Shown here in pieces: positions 1 through 6,956 of a DNA stretch of 64,000 nucleotides. The notes under the pieces are model-generated. The model was not told the DNA's origin. It ran no database searches and saw only the letters and a program-made list of their open reading frames with translations. The number at the start of each line of letters is the position of its first letter. Positions within the stretch are counted from its first letter, which is position 1. This stretch comes from Bdellovibrio sp. ZAP7 (GTDB taxonomy: Bacteria > Bdellovibrionota > UBA1018 > CAIMNF01). The stretch lies in contig CAMCGZ010000007.1 in the NCBI GenBank assembly GCA_945874535.1, positions 1 through 64,000 of the forward strand, given 5' to 3'. The position numbers and the translations under genes were made by a program.

Positions 1-696
1 GTTGTCGTACCGGAAGGCCTCTTCCAATTTAGGGAGAAACTCCTCGCGGTTTTTCACCTTGTAAACTCCCACTGACGAGCCTTCGCGGGCGGCTTTTACA
101 AATACCGGGAAACCGAATGCGTTTTGGACTTCGTTCCTGAGCAGCTCCCGCTTTTGGATCGAGTCCCAGGATCTCGCCACACGATAGGGAACAACGGGAA
201 TACCTGCGTGCTCGGCGAGGCGCTTGGCCACTTCCTTATCCATCCCGATGGCTGATCCGATCACTCCGCTTCCAGTGTAGGGAACCTCTGCACTCTCGAA
301 CAGGCCCTGGAGGGTTCCGTCTTCGCAGTTCTTCCCGTGGAGCATGGGGATCAGGACATCCACCATTTCCATTTTTCCGGCACGGGCTGAATCCAGGTAA
401 GCGAATACCGCCTTCGGGCGCCCGCGGGAATCCTTGTGGGGGCGCGGAAGGAGAACGACCTCGGGGGTCATGAGTGCTTGTGGAAGACTGCTCTCGCCGC
501 TTTGCGTAAAGCTTTCGGGGATGTCCGCCCAGTGAAACGTCCCCTGCTTGTCGATATAAATGGTCCTGGGTTCAAAACGCTTCCGGTCCAGCCTCTTGAA
601 GACGCTTGCCGCAGAGCGAAGTGAGACCTCGTGTTCACTGCTCCGACCTCCGTAAAGGATGCCAACGATGATCTTTTCCCCGGGAACATTGGTCAT
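1..696 (-). CDS. ddl: D-alanine--D-alanine ligase, N-terminal 232 residues (runs off left edge)
   Basis: Ligates two D-alanines with ATP in the cytoplasm to make the dipeptide end of the peptidoglycan precursor. The reading frame on the minus strand starts at the ATG at 694-696 and is open to the window edge, so the C-terminal third (the rest of the ATP-grasp domain) is missing here. Visible family motifs are VGILYGGRSSEHEVSLRSA at the N-terminus, HGKNCEDGTLQG around residue 120, YTGSGVIGSAIGMDK, and the ATP-grasp lysine segment PVFVKAAREGSSVGVY. The segment HGKNCEDG differs slightly from the common HGPxGEDG form, but the Glu-Asp-Gly core is kept. It is divergent from glutamate dehydrogenase across 67 bp. 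Identification is secure from the motifs. Confidence 0.93.
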   Translation of the reverse strand, partial: MTNVPGEKIIVGILYGGRSSEHEVSLRSAASVFKRLDRKRFEPRTIYIDKQGTFHWADIPESFTQSGESSLPQALMTPEVVLLPRPHKDSRGRPKAVFAYLDSARAGKMEMVDVLIPMLHGKNCEDGTLQGLFESAEVPYTGSGVIGSAIGMDKEVAKRLAEHAGIPVVPYRVARSWDSIQKRELLRNEVQNAFGFPVFVKAAREGSSVGVYKVKNREEFLPKLEEAFRYDN

Positions 697-763
697 GACA
701 GAAGGGTAGCACCTCTGCTAGTGTCAACCCAAACAAAAATCTTGCTGAAAACAGGAGTGAATC

Positions 764-2056
764 ATGAGTCACAACTTGAGATCCGGTCTGTACGAAACCT
801 CCCCCCTTTACCAAAACGCGGTCATGGACCTCGAGATGGCGGGGAAGACCATGGGGCTCTCATCGAATGTGCTCGAGCGCCTGAAAATGCCGAAGAAGGC
901 CATGTGTGTCAGCATTCCGGTGCGGATGGACGACGGTTCCGTGAAGACCTTCGAAGGCTACCGCGTGCAACACAGCACCACACTCGGACCCGGCAAGGGC
1001 GGGATTCGTTTCCACCCCGAGGTGAACCTGTCCGAAGTTTCGGCTCTGGCCATGCTCATGACGATGAAGTGCTCTCTCGTGGGCCTTCCGCTCGGTGGAG
1101 CGAAGGGCGGGATCCGTGTCGATCCTTCGCAACTTTCACGCGCCGAACAACAGGCGCTCACACGCCGTTTCACCATGGAGATCATTTCCATGATCGGACC
1201 CGAGCAGGACATCCCTGCTCCGGATGTCGGAACCGACGGGCAGCACATGGCCTGGATGATGGATACCTACTCGATGGCCAAGGGCCACGCCGTTCCCGGC
1301 GTGGTGACGGGGAAGCCGATGGAAATCGGCGGTTCTGCAGGTCGCCCTGAATCGACCGGACGCGGTGTGGTTTATGTCATCGAGCACGCCATCGAACTTC
1401 TCAAGAAGCAGAACAAAGCGGATTTTAAATTGAACCAGTGCACCGCCGCGGTTCACGGATTCGGCAAGGTCGGAACGGTCGCAGCCGAGGAGCTCACGCT
1501 CCGCGGTTGTAAAGTCGTTGCAGTCAGTGATTTCTTCGGTGGCATTTACGACAAAAACGGCCTCGATATTAAAGATGTGAATGATTACATGGCCAAGAAC
1601 CGGACCCTCAAGGGCTATCCGAAAGCGGAGGCGATCACCAACGAACAGCTGATCGCGCTCAATGTGGACATTCTGGTCCCTGCCGCGATCGACGGGGTCA
1701 TCACTCGCGAAAACATGAAGAATGTGAAAGCGAAGATCATCAGTGAGGGAGCCAATGGTCCCATCACATCCGAGGCGCAACAGTACCTCGAGAGCCAGGG
1801 CGTTTACATCATCCCCGACATTCTTGCGAACGCCGGGGGTGTGATCGTGTCGTATTTCGAGTGGGTCCAGGGGCTCCAGCAGTTTTTCTGGAACGAGAAG
1901 GAAGTGAACGAGAAACTCGCCGAGATCATGGCGCGGGCCTTCCATCGGGTTGCGGGCAATGCCGAGAAATTCAATTGCGGAATGAAAACCGCGGCACTGA
2001 TCACCTCGGTGGAGCGCTTGTCTCAGGCGATGCTCCTTCGCGGCCTATTTCCTTGA
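764..2056 (+). CDS. gdhA: Glutamate dehydrogenase (Glu/Leu/Phe/Val dehydrogenase family)
   Basis: Catalyses reversible oxidative deamination of glutamate to 2-oxoglutarate and ammonia, which feeds the 2-oxoglutarate dehydrogenase encoded later in the window. The 430 residues match the usual length of the hexameric enzymes. The substrate region carries GPGKGGIRFHP (about 76-85), the catalytic lysine in GGAKGG (Lys114) and PAPDVGTDGQHM. The Rossmann domain has VHGFGKVG followed by SEGANGP. The start ATG has an AGGAG ribosome site seven bases upstream. Leu and Phe dehydrogenases share the fold, but length and motifs favour glutamate as substrate. The cofactor (NAD or NADP) cannot be decided by eye. 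Confidence 0.93.
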   Translation: MSHNLRSGLYETSPLYQNAVMDLEMAGKTMGLSSNVLERLKMPKKAMCVSIPVRMDDGSVKTFEGYRVQHSTTLGPGKGGIRFHPEVNLSEVSALAMLMTMKCSLVGLPLGGAKGGIRVDPSQLSRAEQQALTRRFTMEIISMIGPEQDIPAPDVGTDGQHMAWMMDTYSMAKGHAVPGVVTGKPMEIGGSAGRPESTGRGVVYVIEHAIELLKKQNKADFKLNQCTAAVHGFGKVGTVAAEELTLRGCKVVAVSDFFGGIYDKNGLDIKDVNDYMAKNRTLKGYPKAEAITNEQLIALNVDILVPAAIDGVITRENMKNVKAKIISEGANGPITSEAQQYLESQGVYIIPDILANAGGVIVSYFEWVQGLQQFFWNEKEVNEKLAEIMARAFHRVAGNAEKFNCGMKTAALITSVERLSQAMLLRGLFP

Positions 2057-2063
2057 GGCCCGG

Positions 2064-3218
2064 ATGTCGCTTGCTTGGATCGTTTGCTTTTTACTGAATC
2101 CGGGTGTGTCCGAAGCCTGGGACGGGCACCGTCTCATCCATGAGCGATTGATCCCTTCGATTGAGGGTACCGGTAAGGGGTATCTCATCCAGCGGGTGAA
2201 GGTCCCCTGTCAGGAAGACGAACGGCGTGAGGCCGATTCTTTGGCTAAGGCACTGGGTGTGAATGCGGCCAAGATTCCACTCCATTCGACAGTAAAATGC
2301 GGGAAAAAAAACGCCTCTACCGAGGTCACAGTCCGTGAGCTCATGCTTTCCGAGTGGGTCGACGAACCCGATTTCGGAATGGATCAGGATCTGCCTTCCG
2401 AGGCGGATCCTGCGGGAGACCGGGCGTGGATGGGAGGGGTGAGTGGGCCCACATCCCAGGGGTTCCGGCACATGGTTTTTCCCGGCTTCGAGTGGTCTTC
2501 ACCGATCCGCTCGCTACAAATCCCATTCCGTCCGGTGGGGCAAGCTCTCGATCGAATCCGAGCCCTGCGATCCGCAACGGATCGTTACCGGCAGCAAAAA
2601 AATCTATTTTGGGCCCTCCGTGTACTCAACTGGGAGTTGCACCTGATTCAGGATTTGCACCAGCCTTTCCATGTGACGCAAGTGCCGAATATCGGCATGT
2701 TGCCCTGGAAATCATTGTTCAGTGGATTCGTGGCCAGATCGACCCAGACCATGGCAAATTACCACTTCGCCTATGAGGGTCTCATACAAGAGATGTTGCG
2801 TGAGAAGGCGGAAGGTGCGATCGCTGAATGTCTGGCAGGAGGAGAAAATCGGGTTTTTTCCGATCCTTCCGAACTGATGAATGAGCCACGCGCGGAGGCG
2901 GCGAAGTTGGGGCGTTCCCTTCTCGGCTTACTGGGTGATTACCCGAAGTCCCCTTCGGTGAACCTCCCAGACGGAGTGGGCGGGATCGATTATTTCAGGC
3001 TGATCCGGGGAAAGGCGCTGTTCGTGAACGAGGATGAGTCGGATTTTCTTGATCGTGAAGAGAAACGGGAGATTGAGCAGTCGGTCGCCGTGGTCGGTGC
3101 GGTTGAGGCTGTGAAAGAAAGCACCTGCTCTTTGTTCCGGACGATGGGGGCTTATACTCGCGGTGAACTGGAACGGTTTTTTTCCGATTCGTCGACCTCA
3201 ATCAATACGGGAAAGTGA
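2064..3218 (+). CDS. Secreted zinc-dependent phospholipase C / S1-P1 nuclease-like protein
   Basis: A 384-residue protein with a signal peptide (about 1-18) that would be cut before Trp19. Members of the bacterial PLC / P1 nuclease fold need an N-terminal Trp as a zinc ligand, and this one would expose it. Other ligands fall in family order: His26, Asp100, His136, then His193-xxx-Asp197-x5-His203 (in HLIQDLHQPFH) and His234-xxx-Glu238. The last two spacings equal those of Bacillus PLC (H118/D122/H128 and H142/E146). The likely role is hydrolysis of phospholipid or nucleic-acid phosphodiesters outside the cytoplasm, with substrate unknown. It starts 7 bp after gdhA and its last 67 bp overlap the convergent phosphodiesterase gene. 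Function is inferred from ligand spacing only. Confidence 0.6.
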   Translation: MSLAWIVCFLLNPGVSEAWDGHRLIHERLIPSIEGTGKGYLIQRVKVPCQEDERREADSLAKALGVNAAKIPLHSTVKCGKKNASTEVTVRELMLSEWVDEPDFGMDQDLPSEADPAGDRAWMGGVSGPTSQGFRHMVFPGFEWSSPIRSLQIPFRPVGQALDRIRALRSATDRYRQQKNLFWALRVLNWELHLIQDLHQPFHVTQVPNIGMLPWKSLFSGFVARSTQTMANYHFAYEGLIQEMLREKAEGAIAECLAGGENRVFSDPSELMNEPRAEAAKLGRSLLGLLGDYPKSPSVNLPDGVGGIDYFRLIRGKALFVNEDESDFLDREEKREIEQSVAVVGAVEAVKESTCSLFRTMGAYTRGELERFFSDSSTSINTGK

Positions 3219-3964
3219 TCGGAGAAGGTCCCGGTATCGGGAATCTCGACCCTCAAAGGTTTGAATCGGGATTTTTTCAGGATGAAACCGTCGAGTCGAT
3301 CCCGTGCTTCGGGTGTCGGAAAAGTCGGTCCGGGCGCCGGAAGAATCTCGAATTCACTCTGAAGTCGTTCATCGATCCCGATCGAGCCGTTGAAGTCGCC
3401 GCCACAGATGTCCGGAGATAAATCCCGCATCCGCTCATCGAGTCGCATCAGTTGGAGGGTGCGATTTTCTTGCGAAAATGCCTCCAGGTGGAGATTCAGA
3501 ATCCGGAGGCCTCCGGTCTCCACGATCTGGAAATACCGGTGAAGATAAAGACGGTTGTACCATTCCGGATTTTCACGCGGCTTCGGGAGCAGGTCGGTTT
3601 GAACATTCCGGATTGGAAAGCGTGAAAGGATACCACCGCCCGATCGGACTTTTCCGAAGTGGTTCAGGGGATTTAGTCCCGGGTAAGGCACCCAGGGTAA
3701 ATTCCAGCTCACACACGGGGCTCGATGAAGGAGTCCTGATCGACGGGCCAAGGTGTCGAGTTGATTTCTTCGGTGCGACCTTGAGGAGTCGAAATCGACT
3801 TCTTGCAATAAGGCGATGTCGGTTCCTGTGTTCCGGATGAGAGTGGCCATGGCGCTCAATGCGTTCTCGTAATGAAGTGCAGGATGACGACGCCAGCCGG
3901 AAGCGCCTTCCGAGCCGTTCCCGTGCGCATAAGAGATATTCCAAGTCAGGATCTTGAGCCCCAT
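3152..3964 (-). CDS. Endonuclease/exonuclease/phosphatase (EEP) family hydrolase
   Basis: A 270-residue member of the Mg-dependent EEP superfamily (DNase I, exonuclease III, inositol-phosphatase and sphingomyelinase-like enzymes). Visible motifs in order are ILTWNISYAHG at the start, the metal-binding glutamate in LLQEVDFD, GGDFNGS, and the C-terminal SDHFPV carrying the catalytic His. The start was placed at the ATG at 3962-3964, because upstream sequence in frame has no family motif and would run into the divergent gene. There is no signal peptide. The substrate is unknown. Its 3' end overlaps the zinc phospholipase-like gene by 67 bp, and its start lies only 15 bp from the divergent MBL-fold gene. 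Confidence 0.8.
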   Translation of the reverse strand: MGLKILTWNISYAHGNGSEGASGWRRHPALHYENALSAMATLIRNTGTDIALLQEVDFDSSRSHRRNQLDTLARRSGLLHRAPCVSWNLPWVPYPGLNPLNHFGKVRSGGGILSRFPIRNVQTDLLPKPRENPEWYNRLYLHRYFQIVETGGLRILNLHLEAFSQENRTLQLMRLDERMRDLSPDICGGDFNGSIGIDERLQSEFEILPAPGPTFPTPEARDRLDGFILKKSRFKPLRVEIPDTGTFSDHFPVLIEVDESEKNRSSSPRV

Positions 3965-4006
3965 GGTATTCTTCACATTATGAAGATCATCGTCGTGGAT
4001 TGCAAA
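3965..4006 (-). promoter_or_regulatory. Possible sigma70-type promoter for the EEP gene inside the divergent gene
   Basis: On the minus strand TTGCAA (4000-4005) and CATAAT (3978-3983) are separated by 16 bp and would start transcription just ahead of the ATG at 3964. The divergent start codons are only 15 bp apart, so at least one promoter has to lie within the neighbouring coding sequence. Each box has mismatches (4/6 and 5/6), so this is a weak prediction. Confidence 0.3.
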
Positions 4007-4873
4007 TACGTCGAGAGTGAGTTCGCCGCAGCGTACCTCCTGATCCATGAAGGTCGCGGATTTTTTATCGAGTGCAACACCAATCACGCAATTCCACACT
4101 TGGTGGACGCGGCCGCGCGGGAGGGACTCACCCCCGCCCAGATCGAGGGTCTTCTGATCACTCATGTGCACCTCGATCATGCGGGGGGAGCGGGGCTTTT
4201 CTTGAAGACCTTTCCTCATGCCGTTCTGTATGCGCATCCGCGCGCTGCTCGCCATGCGATTGATCCGTCCCGTCTCGTGGATAGCGCGACCCGGGTGTAC
4301 GGTTTGGCGTTTATGGAGCGTTTGTACGGTACCATTCTACCTTGTCCGTCTGAGCGGGTTCGGGAACTAGACGATGGAGGGGTGGTCCCGTTTGGGCCGC
4401 AAGGATTGGAGATCTATCACGTCCGTGGACATGCGAATCATCATGTGATTGCCCGGGAGCCTGTTTCGGGGACGGTATTTACCGGGGATACCTTCGGGGT
4501 CAGTTATCCGATTTTAAACGGGGAGGGTCCGGTGATCATTCCTTCAACCAGTCCCACCGACTTCGACGGGGAAGCGGCGCTGAAGAGCGTCGATTTGATC
4601 GAATCGATGCTGCCTTCCCGTGTGGCGCTGACTCACTATGGATTCATTGAGCGGGAATGGATAGCGGGAGCGGCCGAGCAACTCCGTCAGGGAATCCGCT
4701 TGTCGCTTCAAATCGTATCTGAGATCCGATCGGGTGATCTGACTCCAGAAAGGGTCGAAAGCGTGCTGGCATCCCGCACGGGAATCTATTTGAAGCGGAA
4801 CGATCTGGATGCATTCAAAATCGACTTGAAGGTGAATGCGCAAGGGCTCGTTCATGCCGCAAGCAAAGCCTGA
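3980..4873 (+). CDS. Metallo-beta-lactamase-fold hydrolase
   Basis: A 297-residue cytoplasmic MBL-fold enzyme. The metal motif THVHLDHAGG gives His62, His64, Asp66 and His67. Further ligands are likely in VRGHANHH, FTGDTFG and ALTHYG, so the dinuclear site looks complete. The family includes glyoxalase II, lactonases and other thioester or ester hydrolases, and the substrate here is unknown. The start ATG at 3980 was chosen because MKIIVVDCKYVESEF begins the fold and longer versions would cross the divergent EEP gene. No clear ribosome site precedes it. The stop codon abuts that of the convergent HD gene within the palindrome TGATCA. Confidence 0.82.
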   Translation: MKIIVVDCKYVESEFAAAYLLIHEGRGFFIECNTNHAIPHLVDAAAREGLTPAQIEGLLITHVHLDHAGGAGLFLKTFPHAVLYAHPRAARHAIDPSRLVDSATRVYGLAFMERLYGTILPCPSERVRELDDGGVVPFGPQGLEIYHVRGHANHHVIAREPVSGTVFTGDTFGVSYPILNGEGPVIIPSTSPTDFDGEAALKSVDLIESMLPSRVALTHYGFIEREWIAGAAEQLRQGIRLSLQIVSEIRSGDLTPERVESVLASRTGIYLKRNDLDAFKIDLKVNAQGLVHAASKA

Positions 4874-6214
4874 TCACTCGAAGAGGAGTGCTTTATCCCG
4901 TGCGCGGGTCGAGAGTTTGCGGTGATCTTCCGGTGAGACAAAAATCCTCGAGATGGATCTGCTGTTCGGGTACTGGGTGAACAGGGTGGTGCACTTCTGG
5001 ATCGGTATGAAGCTCGGTGCCGAATACAGGTTGTCGTAACAGACAAAGATGGGGTGATCCGACTTTCCGAAGTACTTGGAAAGGATTCCGGTCGATGTGC
5101 TCTCGATGAACGGGAGGTTCCTCGACTCGAGCTCATTCCTGACTTTTTTGATGATTTTCTCTTGTTGTTCCCGTGCGTTCGCCGTGGAAGGGATACCGCT
5201 ATGGGTTTCAACCAGCATCTTGTACGGCTGTTTCTCCGTGATCCGTTTGGCCCAGTCGTTACCCGAGCGGGAAAGGTGAGCGTAGAGGTGGGCATCCGTG
5301 CATCGGGCATAGGCTTCGATGTCGGCCGGCAGCTTGTAATCGCACTCGGGGTCGTTGAGATAGTTTGCGAGCATCTCGTCGTACACGACGGTTTTGTGGT
5401 GCAAGTAAACCTGCATGAACATATTGAAGCGCGCGAGCAGAAAGTCCTCGAAAGCGTAGAGTGCGCGGTGGCGGATCGCCAGAAACAGTTTTCCGTCATG
5501 GTGATGAGCGCAAAGGTTGCGGAGGATCCAGGAGTGATCGAAGACCCCGTAATTCACCCCGCTGTAAAAGCTGTCTCGGCGGAGGTAGTCCATTCTGTCC
5601 GCGTCGAGTTCGCTTGAAATGAGCTGGTGGAGCACGGGCTTGAAGTCGATCAACTCGCCGTCGAAAGTCTCGTGAAAGAAACCGTCATCCACTTCAATTT
5701 CAGAGTCGATCAGTGATGCGATGTGGACGGGGCTGAACCCGTGCGTTTTCCCTGCTTTTTCGAGCACGGGGGTCAAAGGCGAATCCAGGATGATTTTGAG
5801 AGTGTAGTCCTCGTGCGTGGCTTTTCTTCTGGAGTTCTTGGTTGAGTCGAGTTTGGAAACCTCGGGCATCGCAAACTCGGTGGTGTGCGAGAGGGGACCG
5901 TGCCCCACGTCGTGTAGGAGTGCGGCCAGGCGGACCACGGCCCGATAGCGTTTCCAGGTTTCTGGAAAGCGACGTTTGAGGCCGTCAAAAATGGCTTCAA
6001 ACGATTCAGTAGCGGTGTAAAGAGCCCCGACACTGTGGATGAACCGGTTGTGGGTGGCGCCGGGGTAGGAGTGTTCAGCAAAACCGGTTTGCCGGATTTG
6101 GCGCAATCTTTGGAAAAGAAAGGACTCAAGAACAGGGAGCTCGTGCGGCTCGATGAGGATCACACCATGGATCACATCCCGGATATCCATCGCACGGCTC
6201 CCTGTCTCGTTCAT
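4874..6214 (-). CDS. HD-domain phosphohydrolase of the SAMHD1/dGTPase-like family
   Basis: A 446-residue HD-superfamily protein, probably hydrolysing nucleotides such as dNTPs in the cytoplasm. The N-terminal part shows the family pattern LFQRLRQIRQTGF, then NRFIHSVG (His60) and ALLHDVGHGPLSHT (His101-Asp102), with a further conserved ELDADRMDYLRRDS near residue 205. These are the metal ligands of the HD site. The ATG at 6214 or an internal one eight codons later could be the start. It follows the Lys-rich/acidic gene by 3 bp and is probably cotranscribed with it. Its stop abuts the convergent MBL gene. Exact substrate preference cannot be told from sequence. Confidence 0.85.
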   Translation of the reverse strand: MNETGSRAMDIRDVIHGVILIEPHELPVLESFLFQRLRQIRQTGFAEHSYPGATHNRFIHSVGALYTATESFEAIFDGLKRRFPETWKRYRAVVRLAALLHDVGHGPLSHTTEFAMPEVSKLDSTKNSRRKATHEDYTLKIILDSPLTPVLEKAGKTHGFSPVHIASLIDSEIEVDDGFFHETFDGELIDFKPVLHQLISSELDADRMDYLRRDSFYSGVNYGVFDHSWILRNLCAHHHDGKLFLAIRHRALYAFEDFLLARFNMFMQVYLHHKTVVYDEMLANYLNDPECDYKLPADIEAYARCTDAHLYAHLSRSGNDWAKRITEKQPYKMLVETHSGIPSTANAREQQEKIIKKVRNELESRNLPFIESTSTGILSKYFGKSDHPIFVCYDNLYSAPSFIPIQKCTTLFTQYPNSRSISRIFVSPEDHRKLSTRARDKALLFE

Positions 6215-6217
6215 CTA

Positions 6218-6892
6218 TCAATCTTCGTCTTCGTCACTGAAATCTTCGGCATCATCGAGGCCGAATTCTTCGTCTTCATCTTCTTCTTCAAGCTCTTCGT
6301 CTTCGTCACCGAAGTCTTCTTCTTCCTCGTCCAGGTCCTCGTCGAGATCGCCTTCTTCTTCTTCTTCCTCGTCGTCGAAACTACGGGAGAAGTAATCGTC
6401 TTCGTCCAGGTCTTCTTCTTCATCTTCCTGGAGGGATTCTTCGTCGTCGATCAGAGTCTCTTCCATTCCGGAGTCTTCGTCTTCACCGAAGGAGTGCTCT
6501 TCCGCTTCGGAGTCATCCATGGCGTGGCTCAGGGTGGCACCAGCGGCAGCTGCTGCCGCGGTAGCAGCGAGTGCAGTGGCCAGGCTGGTTTTTTTCTCGG
6601 TCGCGACTGGAGTAGCCACGGGAGATTTTTTAGGTGCGGCTTTTTTGGTTACGACTTTTTTAGGCGTTGCTTTCTTCGGTGCCGCTTTTTTGGGGGCGAC
6701 TTTCTTGGCAGCAGCCTTCTTGGTTACGACTTTTTTAGGAGCCGCTTTCTTCGGTGCCGCTTTTTTAGCGACTGGCTTTTTCGCAGTCACTTTCTTTGCG
6801 GGAGCTTTTTTTGCGGCCTTCTTCTTTGCCGGAGTTTTCTTGGTTGCAGCCTTCTTGGTAGGCGCTTTTTTCGCAGTTTTTTTCTTTGCCAT
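6218..6892 (-). CDS. Histone H1-like Lys/Ala-rich protein with a long acidic tail
   Basis: A 224-residue two-part polypeptide. Residues 1-101 contain 40 lysines in five-residue repeats of the type APKKA, VTKKA and TPKKV, like bacterial H1-like DNA-binding tails. Residues 102-120 are an Ala-rich linker. Residues 126-224 contain 65 Asp/Glu of 99. The start ATG at 6892 is preceded by AAGGAG seven bases upstream; a longer frame begins further up but has no such site. A nucleoid-compacting or chaperone-like role is inferred from composition only, because low-complexity proteins cannot be assigned by homology. It sits directly upstream of the HD phosphohydrolase (3 bp gap). Large open frames on the opposite strand here come from the repetitive composition. 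Confidence 0.8.
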   Translation of the reverse strand: MAKKKTAKKAPTKKAATKKTPAKKKAAKKAPAKKVTAKKPVAKKAAPKKAAPKKVVTKKAAAKKVAPKKAAPKKATPKKVVTKKAAPKKSPVATPVATEKKTSLATALAATAAAAAAGATLSHAMDDSEAEEHSFGEDEDSGMEETLIDDEESLQEDEEEDLDEDDYFSRSFDDEEEEEEGDLDEDLDEEEEDFGDEDEELEEEDEDEEFGLDDAEDFSDEDED

Positions 6893-6956
6893 GGTGTTCT
6901 CCTTCATGGTGAAGGTGCCAAAGGGGGTCCGACTTGGCAAGCCTGAAGCATTGGAA

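Noticed and set aside
722-727. Perfect TTGACA on the minus strand upstream of ddl
   Set aside because: No acceptable -10 box at 16-18 bp; the best match is only 13 bp away, so I do not call a promoter.
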